Below the pieces are notes generated by a model. The model saw nothing but the letters and a program-made list of their open reading frames with translations. It made no database searches and was not told the DNA's origin. A stretch of DNA of 64,000 nucleotides from Thermosynechococcus sichuanensis E542 (GTDB lineage: Bacteria; Cyanobacteriota; Cyanobacteriia; Thermosynechococcales; Thermosynechococcaceae). A program made the position numbers and the translations under genes. Positions 40,766 through 50,050 of the stretch are shown one piece after another (positions within the stretch are counted from its first letter, which is position 1; every line of letters starts with the position of its first letter). Location: assembly GCF_003555505.1 (NCBI RefSeq), contig NZ_CP032152.1:434001-498000 (forward strand). The letters are read 5' to 3'.

Positions 40766-42571
40766 ATGCGCACACACTACTGTGGCGATGTTCGGCTAAC
40801 GGATGTCGGAACAACGGTCACCCTCTACGGTTGGGTGGATCGGCGGCGAGATCATGGCGGCGTGATCTTTATTGACCTGCGCGATCGCTCCGGCATTGTC
40901 CAAATTGTCAGTGACCCCCAGCGCACTCCCGACTCCTATGCTCAAGCCGATCGCCTGCGCAGTGAGTATGTGGTGAAAATTGTTGGCCGTGTCAGCAAGC
41001 GCCCTGCGGATTCGGTGAACCCGAAATTGGCCACGGGCGACATCGAGATCTACGCCGATCACATTGATGTCCTCAATACGGTGCGCCAACAACTCCCCTT
41101 TGCCATCTCCAGTACCGAGAATGAGCCAGTGCGGGAAGAGGTGCGGCTGCGCTACCGCTATCTTGATCTACGGCGGGAACGGATGGCACGGAATTTACAG
41201 TTACGCCATCGCGTTGTCCAAGCCATGCGCCGCTTCCTCGAGGATGAAGCCGGCTTTATTGAAGTGGAAACTCCCATTCTCACCCGCTCGACTCCGGAGG
41301 GTGCCCGCGATTATTTAGTGCCCAGTCGGGTGAATCCGGGAGAATGGTTTGCTCTGCCTCAATCGCCGCAGTTGTTCAAGCAGTTGTTGATGGTGGCGGG
41401 GTGCGATCGCTATTACCAGATTGCCCGCTGTTTTCGCGATGAGGATTTGCGAGCCGATCGCCAACCCGAATTTACGCAACTGGACATGGAGATGAGCTTC
41501 ATGGATCAGGATGAAATTATTGATCTCAACGAAGCACTCATCTGCCACATTTTCAAAACCGTGAAGGGCATTGATCTGCCGCGCCCCTTTCCCCGCCTGA
41601 GTTACCAAGAGGCCATGGATCGCTATGGCACCGATAAGCCCGATACCCGCTATGGCCTTGAACTGGTGGATGTCTCCGATATTCTGAAAGATTCGGGTTT
41701 CAAAGTCTTTAGTGGGGCGATCGCCCAAGGGGGCGTGGTAAAAATTTTGCCCATTCCCAATGGCAACGATCGCATCTCCAACGTGCGCATTAAACCCGGC
41801 GGCGATCTCTTCCAAGAGGCCACCACTGCCGGCGCCAAGGGACTGGCCTACATCCGCGTTCGTGACAATGGCGAGATTGATACCATTGGTGCCATCAAAG
41901 ATAATCTTTCCCCAGAGCAAAAAGCGATGCTCCTCAAGCGTACCGGTGCCGAGCCGGGGCATCTTCTCCTCTTTGGGGCAGGGGACAGGGCAACGGTGAA
42001 TAAAACCCTCGATCGCCTGCGGCAGACCATTGCCCATGAGTTTGACCTTATTGATCCAACAGCAATCCATCTCCTGTGGGTGGTGGATTTCCCTATGTTT
42101 GAGTGGAACGCCGAGGAAAAACGCCTTGAAGCATTGCACCACCCCTTTACAGCCCCCCATCCCGCCGACCTAGACGATCTCAAAACCGCCCGTGCCCAAG
42201 CCTATGACCTCATCTTCAATGGCTACGAAGTGGGCGGCGGCAGCTTGCGGATTTATCAACCGGAATTGCAGCGGCAAGTTTTTGAAACCATTGGCCTTGA
42301 TGAGGCGACGGCTCAAGAAAAATTTGGTTTTCTCCTAGAAGCCTTTGAATTTGGCACCCCACCCCACGGCGGCATTGCCTATGGTTTAGATCGTTTGGTC
42401 ATGCTCCTAGCGGGCGAAGATTCGATTCGCGATACGATCGCCTTCCCGAAAACCCAGCAGGCGCGTTGCCTTCTCACCGGTGCCCCCAGCAGTGTCGAAC
42501 CGCAGCAACTTAAGGAACTTCATGTAACGCCGGCTAAGCCCGCGAAAACCACTGCTAAAACCAAAGCCTAG
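40766..42571 (+). CDS. aspS: Aspartyl-tRNA synthetase
   Basis: This 601-residue class II synthetase has an N-terminal OB anticodon-binding domain ([20 protein letters not shown]), class II motif 2 ([28 protein letters not shown]), the bacterial GAD insert, and motif 3 ([20 protein letters not shown]). It charges tRNA-Asp (possibly also tRNA-Asn). The ATG at 40766 ([11 protein letters not shown]) is the true start; the frame opens at a TTG at 40757. Upstream, TAAAAT at 40720-40725 could be a -10, preceded by the fold-back GCCCT/AGGGC at 40691-40709. Its stop interlocks with the convergent GGCT-like gene. Confidence 0.96.
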   Translation: MRTHYCGDVRLTDVGTTVTLYGWVDRRRDHGGVIFIDLRDRSGIVQIVSDPQRTPDSYAQADRLRSEYVVKIVGRVSKRPADSVNPKLATGDIEIYADHIDVLNTVRQQLPFAISSTENEPVREEVRLRYRYLDLRRERMARNLQLRHRVVQAMRRFLEDEAGFIEVETPILTRSTPEGARDYLVPSRVNPGEWFALPQSPQLFKQLLMVAGCDRYYQIARCFRDEDLRADRQPEFTQLDMEMSFMDQDEIIDLNEALICHIFKTVKGIDLPRPFPRLSYQEAMDRYGTDKPDTRYGLELVDVSDILKDSGFKVFSGAIAQGGVVKILPIPNGNDRISNVRIKPGGDLFQEATTAGAKGLAYIRVRDNGEIDTIGAIKDNLSPEQKAMLLKRTGAEPGHLLLFGAGDRATVNKTLDRLRQTIAHEFDLIDPTAIHLLWVVDFPMFEWNAEEKRLEALHHPFTAPHPADLDDLKTARAQAYDLIFNGYEVGGGSLRIYQPELQRQVFETIGLDEATAQEKFGFLLEAFEFGTPPHGGIAYGLDRLVMLLAGEDSIRDTIAFPKTQQARCLLTGAPSSVEPQQLKELHVTPAKPAKTTAKTKA

Positions 42572-42990
42572 GCACGTAGATCCGTTGGCCGATTCCACAC
42601 CCCCGCTGGCAACCATTCACCGTTGACATGCCGCACTTGCTCAGTGCTCATAATGTAAGCCCATGCTGTGCCCAAGGGTTGATGATTTAAGTCATACACT
42701 GGCACCTCTTGGCGATGGTAGGCATTCGCTTCGGGAGATAAGTTGGGATTGTAGCCCTCAAAGGCATCCAGCCGCGCCAATACACTGGGAGGTGGGTCAT
42801 TAAAGATCAATAACTCCCCTTGTACCCAACCCTCTTCCGCCGTCAGAGCGGGATACCCCATCGGCAGGTGATAAAGGCGGCCTCTCACCAACGCCGGTTG
42901 ATGGGCACTGAGCCAAGGCCGACAGAGGATGTCATGGGGTTGATAGCCGGGTTTGAGGGTGCCATAGACAAAAAGGCGTAGTAGCGTCAT
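42568..42990 (-). CDS. Gamma-glutamylcyclotransferase (GGCT)-like protein
   Basis: This protein of about 140 residues has the GGCT fold signature [19 protein letters not shown] at the N-terminus (the YGTLxxG loop), [20 protein letters not shown], and [18 protein letters not shown] (the acidic Asp/Glu region). Members release 5-oxoproline from gamma-glutamyl amines or act on related substrates; the substrate here is unknown. The ATG at 42990 places the start at [10 protein letters not shown]; the frame is open to 43020. It lies 39 nt downstream of MarC on the same strand. Confidence 0.85.
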   Translation of the reverse strand: MTLLRLFVYGTLKPGYQPHDILCRPWLSAHQPALVRGRLYHLPMGYPALTAEEGWVQGELLIFNDPPPSVLARLDAFEGYNPNLSPEANAYHRQEVPVYDLNHQPLGTAWAYIMSTEQVRHVNGEWLPAGVWNRPTDLRA

Positions 42991-43029
42991 GTTGCAAGGG
43001 AATGACATCCATTTGCTCAAAGGCTTAGT

Positions 43030-43671
43030 TTAGCGAGTTTGATCTAGGTTTGCTCTGACGAATTCCAGACTGCCCTCGGCAATCAACTGCACCGCGATCG
43101 CCAAAATCAAAAATCCGAGAATGCGGGTTAGCGCCCCCACGCCAGTTTTACCCCACTTTTGCAGGAGTGGCTGGCCCAAAACAAGACAAAGATAGACCAC
43201 ACCGCTAAACAGACCAATCCCCAACAGACAGCCAAGGTACTCTTCCCAGTGTTGGCAGCGGGTTGACAGGGTCATGGTCACGCCGATCGCCCCCGGCCCA
43301 CTAATCAAAGGAACGGCCATGGGCGTAAAGGTAATATCTTCCTTATCAATCGCTTCTGCATGCTCCTGAAGCGTTAAGCGTTGGTGGGAAGTCACCATTT
43401 GCCAAGCAGTATGAGCCACGATCAGCCCCCCCGCAATGCGTACTACGGCTAAGGAAATACCAAAGAAACCAAGAACAAGCTTACCCCCCAGAAAAAACGT
43501 GACCAAAACGGCAAAGACATTTAGGGCAACTTGTTTGGCTTGTTGGCGACGGTATTTGGGCGGATGTTTCGCCGTGAGGGTGCAAAAGATGGGAATGGCA
43601 CCAATCGGGTCTGCAATCGGAAACAACGCCGCCAGTGTTCCCAGCAGAAAAGAGAAGGTTGGATGCACCAT
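43030..43671 (-). CDS. MarC/NAAT-family membrane protein
   Basis: This 213-residue integral membrane protein has six predicted helices, starting FSFLLGTLAALFPIADPIGA. It includes IPIFCTLTAKHPPKYRRQQA and FTPMAVPLISGPGAIGVTMT, the conserved loop of the MarC family. MarC was once thought to be a multiple-antibiotic-resistance protein; the actual function is unclear, with an amino-acid transporter suggested for some members. The ATG at 43671 is supported by the family start. Upstream is the 141-residue unknown protein, 23 nt away on the same strand. Confidence 0.88.
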   Translation of the reverse strand: MVHPTFSFLLGTLAALFPIADPIGAIPIFCTLTAKHPPKYRRQQAKQVALNVFAVLVTFFLGGKLVLGFFGISLAVVRIAGGLIVAHTAWQMVTSHQRLTLQEHAEAIDKEDITFTPMAVPLISGPGAIGVTMTLSTRCQHWEEYLGCLLGIGLFSGVVYLCLVLGQPLLQKWGKTGVGALTRILGFLILAIAVQLIAEGSLEFVRANLDQTR

Positions 43672-43693
43672 TGCCAGATATTTCTAGAAAAAC

Positions 43694-44119
43694 TTAAGTA
43701 TTGAGGACAGCAATAATCTCATGGCTAATGGTGCGCAGTTGGTTTTGCAGATCTTCACTGGGCAAATTCTTGCCACTAAAAACCCCCTGACCAATACTAC
43801 TGAACCGCCACTGCTCACTCATATAGCTAAACCCCACAATGTCTAGACCAATGGCACGGCGCTGGGGAGAGTCGGGATCACAATAGAGGCGGATTTGCAG
43901 GAGTAAACTGCGGGCTTGCCAGCGGCGACTCCAGCCGGGGAGGTGAAAGCCAATATCAATGGAATCCGGATCCACCCAGTTGCGGGTGTGGGGATCATCG
44001 GCCCAAGGGTGTAGATCTGCCCGCAGATCTGGATTGCACTGCTTAAAGAGATGGACGATCGCCCCCAATTTACTGGCCATCTGCACCGTCACTGCCTGCT
44101 CTGCTGCATTCACCGTCAT
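43694..44119 (-). CDS. Cyanobacterial protein of unknown function
   Basis: This protein of about 141 residues, likely soluble, begins MTVNAAEQAVTVQMASKLGA. Notable segments are PWADDPHTRNWVDPDSIDIG, FHLPGWSRRWQARSLLLQIR and SYMSEQWRFSSIGQGVFSGK. The frame extends to 44209, but the ATG at 44119 is preferred because the upstream part overlaps the end of cruA. No motif points to a function. It lies between cruA and marC in a minus-strand run with short gaps, so co-transcription with both is likely. Confidence 0.7.
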   Translation of the reverse strand: MTVNAAEQAVTVQMASKLGAIVHLFKQCNPDLRADLHPWADDPHTRNWVDPDSIDIGFHLPGWSRRWQARSLLLQIRLYCDPDSPQRRAIGLDIVGFSYMSEQWRFSSIGQGVFSGKNLPSEDLQNQLRTISHEIIAVLNT

Positions 44120-44147
44120 TCTCTCCGCAACACCGTTGTTCCCAAGG

Positions 44148-46193
44148 TTAGCGGGGGGAAACGGCTTGATCAACTCTAGGGGTGGGTAGCGGTGCCAAAG
44201 GACGCTCAAGGCGAGGTTGACCCACAGAGTAACTCAGGGCATAGCTGTGCACCAAGAGCCAAAACCACAGTTGGGGTGCCAAAGGTTCTAGCCACGGTTG
44301 ACAACGGCGCACCAAGGGGGGTAGCCAAAAGCCAAAGAGGGCATGGTACAGGGCATCCAAGCTAAAACTGAGGTAGCTTTGCAGCCAACGCAGCAGATCC
44401 CCAAGCCCCACCATGTCGTAGATCCACCAGAGGAGGCCGGGATTTTGCCAAGCAGCTCGCAGCGCCATACGGTTAAAGGGCAGCCAACCCGCACGGTCTT
44501 TGATAAAGCGATCGGCTAATTCGGGGGATTCCTGTCCGAGGATACCAAAAAAGGTGTTGAGCATAGCATTCACCCGCTCGGGGGGTAGGGGGCGATCGCT
44601 GGGCACCATCATGCCCCGTGAAAAGAGCCATGTCACTGCTGTATTGCTCTGATAAGCGCGAATTTGGTTCAGAAATTGCTTTTGCACAAGGTCATGACGT
44701 AGTGCAGTGTCCAGTAGATCCGTCAAGCGTGGCAGGTTGCGCACCAGCGAGCCAAAGCCAGTAAACACCAAGGGGGATTGCAGTGAGGCAGCATCGCCAA
44801 TGGCCAAGACGCGATCAAAGGCCACGGCGCGATCGCCCCGGTGGTGGCTAAAGTAGCCGGGGATGTAACCAAACGTCGGCTTCACCCAAGTCAGTTGATC
44901 TAAATCGCAGCGGCGGTACTCCGGCAAGATTGTAAAGAAGTCTTCGTAGAGTTCCAGCAAAGAGCCGGGAAACGCTGGCTGAATGTGGTGGTAGTGAAAA
45001 AGATAAATCGTGCGCTCTTCTCCTGCCCCCGGAAACAGTTCCCAAATGAGTTGCCGTCCCCGCGAAATATCACCGTGACTAAAGAGGACATCCCCATAAT
45101 CGCCGTCCCAAACCTCTGGGGCAATGCCCTTAACAATCGCCCCCACTGTCGGACAAACGCTATCGTAGGCACGACCACCGTTCAGTTGACGGGCAATGGG
45201 AGAGGCGGTACCCATGGCATCCACAAGAACACGGGCGATCGCCTGTCGCTGTTGCTGGGTTTGGCGGTGCTGGGCTTGTAAAACCACCCCATTGGGATGA
45301 ATGGTGGCTGTCTCAAATTCTGTCCAATCCCAAATCTCACCGCCCGCTTGGCGCAGTTTCTCACCGCATAAATGCAGGAATTTCCCTGAATCAAGGGCAA
45401 TGTTGAGAACCGTCGGGGTGTGCAGTACGGGTGCCCGACAATGGGCAGGACTCGTGGCATCAAAGAACTTGTTAAAACCATCACGGTATTCGCGGGCAAT
45501 GAGGGTCTCAAACTCCGCAGCCGTAAACAAGCCCAGATCAATTAGGCTCTGAAACTCCATGCGGGAGATATTCCACTCCCGATTCATGCGGCCAAAGGGC
45601 AACCGCTCGATCACCAGCACCCGATAGCCCAACCGCGCCATTACCGCTGCGTGGATTACCCCCAAGGCACCCCCCACATAAACCAAGTCATAGCTGGGAG
45701 GCTCGCAATGTGTTGTTGCCCTGTGCAACACCGCAAGCGGGGGGCTGGGCTGTTGTACCCCTTGGCGCCAGCGTTGCTCCCACCAATAGACCCGCTCTAG
45801 ATCCGCTTCCCCTTGGGGCATGCGTTGGAAGTATTTCACCGTCAGTGGATAGCGATCGGCCAAGGCCTCAAAAATGGTCTTGCCAGCCGGCCAAGGAGGA
45901 AGTACCTCAGGTTTAAGGGGAAAGGCCAAACGCAGTTCCCCCTGAAGGTGTTGGAGACAGGCACGCTCCTGCGGAAAACGCTGCTCTCCCCAGCGCATCA
46001 CCTTGAGGTACGTGGTACGTTGCAGACTCCACAGAAAAATGGCGAGTTCCGTAGTGGTATTGGGAACCTGCCAACAGCCGCCGCTGGATTTGGGCGCAAT
46101 GGCGCCAATGCGTGGCTGAAAGGTGTGGTGCAGCCAGTGAATCACCGCTGCGGTATCGGGAGTGGGCACCTCAAGGTATAGGAGTTCTTGCAT
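44148..46193 (-). CDS. cruA: Lycopene cyclase, CruA-type (CruA/CruP family)
   Basis: This 681-residue flavoprotein has a dinucleotide-binding segment YDLVYVGGALGVIHAAVMAR (near residue 170), then LGYRVLVIERLPFGRMNREW and NISRMEFQSLIDLGLF. The FGRMNREWNISR stretch is the mark of CruA/CruP flavoproteins, the third class of lycopene cyclases, which make cyclic carotenoids. Later segments include GDISRGRQLIWELFPGAGEE and RVLAIGDAASLQSPLVFTGF. I call CruA rather than CruP from this motif by memory; a CruP-like function in stress is the alternative. The N-terminal about 150 residues are extra to the flavin fold. It is the first gene of a minus-strand run leading to marC. Confidence 0.75.
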   Translation of the reverse strand: MQELLYLEVPTPDTAAVIHWLHHTFQPRIGAIAPKSSGGCWQVPNTTTELAIFLWSLQRTTYLKVMRWGEQRFPQERACLQHLQGELRLAFPLKPEVLPPWPAGKTIFEALADRYPLTVKYFQRMPQGEADLERVYWWEQRWRQGVQQPSPPLAVLHRATTHCEPPSYDLVYVGGALGVIHAAVMARLGYRVLVIERLPFGRMNREWNISRMEFQSLIDLGLFTAAEFETLIAREYRDGFNKFFDATSPAHCRAPVLHTPTVLNIALDSGKFLHLCGEKLRQAGGEIWDWTEFETATIHPNGVVLQAQHRQTQQQRQAIARVLVDAMGTASPIARQLNGGRAYDSVCPTVGAIVKGIAPEVWDGDYGDVLFSHGDISRGRQLIWELFPGAGEERTIYLFHYHHIQPAFPGSLLELYEDFFTILPEYRRCDLDQLTWVKPTFGYIPGYFSHHRGDRAVAFDRVLAIGDAASLQSPLVFTGFGSLVRNLPRLTDLLDTALRHDLVQKQFLNQIRAYQSNTAVTWLFSRGMMVPSDRPLPPERVNAMLNTFFGILGQESPELADRFIKDRAGWLPFNRMALRAAWQNPGLLWWIYDMVGLGDLLRWLQSYLSFSLDALYHALFGFWLPPLVRRCQPWLEPLAPQLWFWLLVHSYALSYSVGQPRLERPLAPLPTPRVDQAVSPR

Positions 46194-46219
46194 TTTATTT
46201 CAAAAGTCCGTTAAGGAGC

Positions 46220-46267
46220 TTGACAACGACACGATTTGGCGTAAACTGCACTGTACTAAACAGTTTA
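46220..46267 (+). promoter_or_regulatory. Promoter with inverted repeat, upstream of small gene
   Basis: TTGACA (46220-46225), 16 nt, then TAAACT (46242-46247) make a near-consensus sigma-70 promoter facing the small gene at 46339. The -10 lies in a 7-bp inverted repeat: TAAACTG (46242-46248) and CAGTTTA (46261-46267) with a 12-nt loop. This could be a repressor operator or a leader hairpin. Confidence 0.55.
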
Positions 46268-46338
46268 AGAGAGTTTACGATTTCTCAGAATTGCCCTGTT
46301 GCCCTATGCATTATCCCATTCCAAGGAGTCTCGAAGAA

Positions 46339-46575
46339 ATGGCAGCCCTCAGCCAGCAGCCGGTCAGTGAAGAAGTGGTGGCGGCAGCGATCGCCGGCGT
46401 GATTACCATCTGCCGTGCCCAAGGCCACAGTTTAGCGCAGGTGCAGGAATGGGTACTCGCAGACGATGATCTACTGGATCAAAAAACGCGCCAATGGCTC
46501 AGTGAAGCAGTGGAAGTGGCTTGGTCAACTGTTGATGCTGTCGCAGTGGCGACTGGCTGTGAGGGCGATCGCTAG
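46339..46575 (+). CDS. Small protein of unknown function
   Basis: This 78-residue protein begins [20 protein letters not shown] and continues with [20 protein letters not shown] and [14 protein letters not shown]. It is acidic and mostly helical with no known motif. AAGGAG lies about 10 nt before the ATG at 46339; the frame is open to 46162 and includes an ATG at 46306, but the upstream part has no ribosome site. A good promoter stands 90 nt upstream. The last 51 bases overlap the end of ruvC on the other strand. Confidence 0.6.
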   Translation: MAALSQQPVSEEVVAAAIAGVITICRAQGHSLAQVQEWVLADDDLLDQKTRQWLSEAVEVAWSTVDAVAVATGCEGDR

Positions 46576-47004
46576 GGCATCGGCAGCGTCATCGGGCTTG
46601 GGCAGTGTGCTGAGATTGAGTTCCCGTTGCACCGCCTGTTGAACGTCCATTTTCGCAGCATTGCCATAGCCAGTCAGGGCTTGCTTCACTTGGGGAGGGG
46701 TGAATTCCATTAGGGGACAGTGCAGTTGACTTAAAACCAAGAGAATCACACCCCGCGCTTGGGCAACCACAATCGTATGACTCATTTTGTAGAAAAAGAG
46801 CCGCTCCAAGGCCACCCAATCCGGTTGGAGAGCGGGAATCAGTGTGTGCAGATCGGTGTAGAGACTCTGGAGGCGATCGCCCACCGGCGCATCTGATGGC
46901 GTGGTAATTACGCCAAAATCACACACTTGGCAGGTGTTGCCGTGAATTTCAATACAGCCATAGCCAAGGGTCGCAAGGCCGGGGTCTAGGCCAAGGATGC
47001 GCAC
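46525..47004 (-). CDS. ruvC: Holliday junction resolvase RuvC
   Basis: This 159-residue endonuclease cuts Holliday junctions in recombination. It has the RNase H-like catalytic motifs: [15 protein letters not shown] (first Asp), [20 protein letters not shown] (the Glu), [20 protein letters not shown], and [16 protein letters not shown] (final Asp pair). Length and motif order are normal for the family. The ATG at 47004 starts 5 nt after the Ndb stop, placing it last in the operon thf1-HAD-ndb-ruvC. Confidence 0.95.
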   Translation of the reverse strand: MRILGLDPGLATLGYGCIEIHGNTCQVCDFGVITTPSDAPVGDRLQSLYTDLHTLIPALQPDWVALERLFFYKMSHTIVVAQARGVILLVLSQLHCPLMEFTPPQVKQALTGYGNAAKMDVQQAVQRELNLSTLPKPDDAADALAIALTASRHCDSINS

Positions 47005-47009
47005 ACGTT

Positions 47010-48212
47010 CTAGTTCGTGATACCGGTCAACAGATCCAAAATTGGTTTTGCCATCCAGTTCAGCCCCACCTTCAGTTGATGTTCGAGGGTGGGCATGCGG
47101 TAGAGGTAGGCCAGTCGCCGTGCCAAGTAGGCCAGAGGGCCATCAAGGGTCAGCCCCAAACCCGCCAAGGCAGCGCGATCTGTACCGAGGGTGAGCATTT
47201 CACCGAGATGGGAATAACGACAGGGAAGTAGGGGGCGATCGCTGAGACTGGCCCAAAGATTCCACGCGGCATAATCCGCCTGTTGAAACGCCGCCTGGGC
47301 CGTATGGGGAATTGCTTGTCCCTGCTCATCCACGGCATCCGCTGCATCCCCTAGGGCAAAAATCTCCGGATGATCAACAACCTGTAATGTCGGCATTACC
47401 TGAAGGCGTCCCGTGGGCGTTTTGGGCAAATCAAGGGCTGCAATTACCGGTGAAACCGCTGTCCCCACCGTCCATAGGACAATATCCACGGGCAGATCAT
47501 CCACGCGGTCTTTGTATTGCAGGGAAATTTGATCAGCAGTAACAGCAACCGGCGTTGTTTCTAGGTCAATCCAAACGCCCCGCTCTTCAAGGGCACGCAA
47601 GGCTGCCTTGCGATTAAATTCGGGAGAAGACTTGAGAATCTCGCTGTTGCGATCCACCAAACGAATACGCCCGCGGCTGCCTAAGCGCTCCGCTAGCTTA
47701 CAGGCCAATTCCACCCCACTCGGACCAGCACCCACCACCACAACTCGAATGCGATCGCGATCGGAGTGCTCGCAGCGTTGCAGTGCTTCCTCTAGGCGGT
47801 AGGCATCACTGAGGGTACGGAAGGTCAAGGCATATGCCGCCACACCGGGGATACTGTTTTTGGGCGTTTCCCCCCCTAGGGCGAGAACCAGTTTTTCATA
47901 GGTGAGGGGGTTGCCCTCGCTCAAGTGCACCGTTTTTGTCTTGAGATCGACAGCGGCCACCCTTCCCTGATGAAAGACCACGGGAGTCTCCTTGAGCAAC
48001 TCCACAAAGGGCGGCGCAATTTCCCACGCCTGTAGCTCCCCCGTAATCAATTCGTAAAGGAGGGGAGTAAACACAAAGCGATCGCTATGATCCACAAGGG
48101 TAATTTCTAAAGGTGAAGACCAAGGGAATTGAGCAAGGCGGAGGGCGGTATAAAGCCCGCCAAAACCACCACCGAGAATGCAAATTTGGCTTGTCACCGC
48201 TGCTTCCGTCAT
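47010..48212 (-). CDS. Type II NAD(P)H dehydrogenase (NdbB-like)
   Basis: This 400-residue pyridine-nucleotide-disulfide-type flavoprotein has an FAD motif [38 protein letters not shown] (the quinone-side motif of NDH-2), and [18 protein letters not shown]. The NAD(P) motif is [18 protein letters not shown], and [20 protein letters not shown] ends the FAD site. NDH-2 enzymes pass electrons from NAD(P)H to quinone without pumping; NdbB in Synechocystis reduces demethylphylloquinone. The gene type (ndbA/B/C) is not decided. The ATG overlaps the HAD stop by 4 nt (ATGA), so it is coupled to it. Confidence 0.88.
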   Translation of the reverse strand: MTEAAVTSQICILGGGFGGLYTALRLAQFPWSSPLEITLVDHSDRFVFTPLLYELITGELQAWEIAPPFVELLKETPVVFHQGRVAAVDLKTKTVHLSEGNPLTYEKLVLALGGETPKNSIPGVAAYALTFRTLSDAYRLEEALQRCEHSDRDRIRVVVVGAGPSGVELACKLAERLGSRGRIRLVDRNSEILKSSPEFNRKAALRALEERGVWIDLETTPVAVTADQISLQYKDRVDDLPVDIVLWTVGTAVSPVIAALDLPKTPTGRLQVMPTLQVVDHPEIFALGDAADAVDEQGQAIPHTAQAAFQQADYAAWNLWASLSDRPLLPCRYSHLGEMLTLGTDRAALAGLGLTLDGPLAYLARRLAYLYRMPTLEHQLKVGLNWMAKPILDLLTGITN

Positions 48213-48967
48213 GACGCTGTCCCCCTCAGTATAACTTGCGCATCTGCGAGGTCACTAATTTCGGGCACAGCTAAGGCCGCGTTGATGACTTGATCTGGTA
48301 ATAGGGGGCGATCGCGCCGCAGCCAAATCGCTTGCAGACCAGCACCCTGGGCACCAAGGACATCATCCTCCCAACTGTCACCAATGTGCCAGACCTGAGA
48401 CGCTGGATAGGAAGCCACTGCCCGCTCAAAAATCAGCCGATCCGGTTTCGCCGCCCCCACCTCACTGGAAATCCACACCTCCTTGAAAAACGGCGCTAAC
48501 CCCAAGGCCTCGAGGACACCATACAGACGGCTATCAAAATTGGACACCACCATCAAGGCAATGCCCTGCCCTTGCCAATCCTTCAAAGCAGGCAAGACAT
48601 CCTCATAGAGGAACCAAGGTTCAGCCGTGGCATAGTAGGCAAAGACGGGAGCAAAAAATGCGCCAAAATCAGCAAATTGCTCCAGTACGCCCGCACGACG
48701 AAATGTGTCCGCCGCAACCCCTTGCCACCAGCGCAATTCTGCCTCTGTTCGTTGTGAAGCCTTAAGCTCAGGGAAAGCACAGGGCGGAGCAGCCTTAAAG
48801 GCCTTAAAGAAGGCCACATCCAACGCGGCTGGATCAACCTGAACCCCTACTTCGGCCGCAAAGCGACCATAAACAGTACCCACGGATTCCCGTAGGCCAA
48901 AGAGGGTGCCGACCGCATCGAGGGTAATGAGTTGGGGCGGATCAAGCGGGAGCATCGGAACTGGCAT
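48209..48967 (-). CDS. HAD-superfamily hydrolase
   Basis: This phosphatase-like protein of about 252 residues has HAD motif I LITLDAVGTLFG (Asp first), motif II LMVVSNFDSRLYGVLEALGL (Ser/Asn) and motif III/IV VGAAKPDRLIFERAVASY and WHIGDSWEDDVLGAQGAGL. In motif I the usual second Asp (DxD) is Val (DAVGT), a REG-2-like variant in which phosphatase activity is uncertain. The ATG at 48967 overlaps the thf1 end; the ATG at 48955 is a second choice. The operon continues into ndb. Confidence 0.82.
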   Translation of the reverse strand: MPVPMLPLDPPQLITLDAVGTLFGLRESVGTVYGRFAAEVGVQVDPAALDVAFFKAFKAAPPCAFPELKASQRTEAELRWWQGVAADTFRRAGVLEQFADFGAFFAPVFAYYATAEPWFLYEDVLPALKDWQGQGIALMVVSNFDSRLYGVLEALGLAPFFKEVWISSEVGAAKPDRLIFERAVASYPASQVWHIGDSWEDDVLGAQGAGLQAIWLRRDRPLLPDQVINAALAVPEISDLADAQVILRGTAS

Positions 48968-49610
48968 CCACAGCGGGTGGGGGAGAGGCCTCCTGAGCAC
49001 GGCGCTTGCGTTCTTGCTCCACAAGTTCTTTCATCAGACTACGAGCCTGATTTATTTTGTCGAGGTTGCTGCGGTAGAGTTCGAGATCGCGCTTGACTTT
49101 CTCAATTGGCAGCTTAATGACGGGAGCGAGTTGATCGAGTGTCTCGTTGAGATTCGTTGTCAGATCCCCCGCCAGCTCCTGCAGGAAGGCATAGAGTCCC
49201 ACCGCATGAAGGCGGCTATATTTGCCCTCATGGTTGAGGCTGTTGAGGGGAGCACTGGGTTGGTTACTGTTGAGTTCATCAAGGATTTGACTCAAGGGAC
49301 GGCCTTGGTACTGTTGCCAACTGGCGGCATCCTCCTTGAGCTGTTGCGGGTTCATTTCCTCAGCCCCACAGAGGGCATGGAAAATATTGGCGCGATCGCC
49401 CTCGGGCTGATAACCCTCCATAAACTGGTCAAAGGCGGTAACGACCCCAAGGGCAAAGAGGGGAGAGTAGCGAAAATCTACATTGACGCGCAGCAGGTGA
49501 ATCTCAACCAGCAGTTCTTCAATAAAGCGACGGTAGATCGAGTGAATCGGTCGCGTGTGAGCCGCGTAAAAGGCGCGTTTGGTATCAGAGACAGTTCGAG
49601 GATTTTGCAC
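48942..49610 (-). CDS. thf1: Thf1/Psb29, photosystem II biogenesis protein
   Basis: This 222-residue thylakoid-associated protein begins (GTG) MQNPRTVSDTKRAFYAAHTR and continues with PIHSIYRRFIEELLVEIHLL, FDQFMEGYQPEGDRANIFHA, LCGAEEMNPQQLKEDAASWQ. These are the Thf1/Psb29 hallmarks. The protein assists PSII assembly and FtsH protease function under light stress. The C-terminal coiled coil (LRRAQEASPPPAVDA-type tail) is acidic and Pro-rich. It heads the operon thf1-HAD-ndb-ruvC. It is divergent from DUF309 with 71 nt between them. Confidence 0.93.
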   Translation of the reverse strand: MQNPRTVSDTKRAFYAAHTRPIHSIYRRFIEELLVEIHLLRVNVDFRYSPLFALGVVTAFDQFMEGYQPEGDRANIFHALCGAEEMNPQQLKEDAASWQQYQGRPLSQILDELNSNQPSAPLNSLNHEGKYSRLHAVGLYAFLQELAGDLTTNLNETLDQLAPVIKLPIEKVKRDLELYRSNLDKINQARSLMKELVEQERKRRAQEASPPPAVDASSDAPA

Positions 49611-49681
49611 AAGCTCTGCCGATATTCGTTAAAAAATGTCATGATTCTTTACTATTATCGCCCATTGCGCTTTCCCAATCA

Positions 49682-50050
49682 ATGATGCGTCCTGAGCTTG
49701 CCCTCGCCATTACTCAATTCAACAACGGCGAATTCTATGCCTGTCACGACACCCTCGAAGCCCTCTGGTTAGAGGCCAGTGAACCTGAGCGCACGTTTTA
49801 CCAAGGCTTGCTACAAATTGCCGTGGCCTGCTATCACCTGAGGCGGGGCAACCAGCGGGGGGCAATTTTGCTATTGGGGGAAGGGCGGCGTCGCCTTGAA
49901 CAGTGTGATCCAGACGTTTGCGGCCTAGACTTGACAACCTTTTTGACGGCGGTAGCGGCGTTACAGGTGCAGCTTCAGACCCCCCTTGACTCAGAGCCGA
50001 AAATTCAACTGCATCTTGCTGTTGCTAAATCCCTGCCTGACAGCCCTTAA
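49682..50050 (+). CDS. DUF309 domain protein
   Basis: This protein is 122 residues, with the DUF309 pattern FNNGEFYACHDTLEALWLEA then ERTFYQGLLQIAVACYHLRR and GNQRGAILLLGEGRRRLEQC. DUF309 proteins are small all-helical proteins with the conserved FYxCHDxLExxW motif; the function is unknown. Two Met codons in a row (49682 and 49685) are possible starts. The last four bases interlock with the dnaX stop on the opposite strand. It is short, soluble and possibly monocistronic. Confidence 0.85.
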   Translation: MMRPELALAITQFNNGEFYACHDTLEALWLEASEPERTFYQGLLQIAVACYHLRRGNQRGAILLLGEGRRRLEQCDPDVCGLDLTTFLTAVAALQVQLQTPLDSEPKIQLHLAVAKSLPDSP

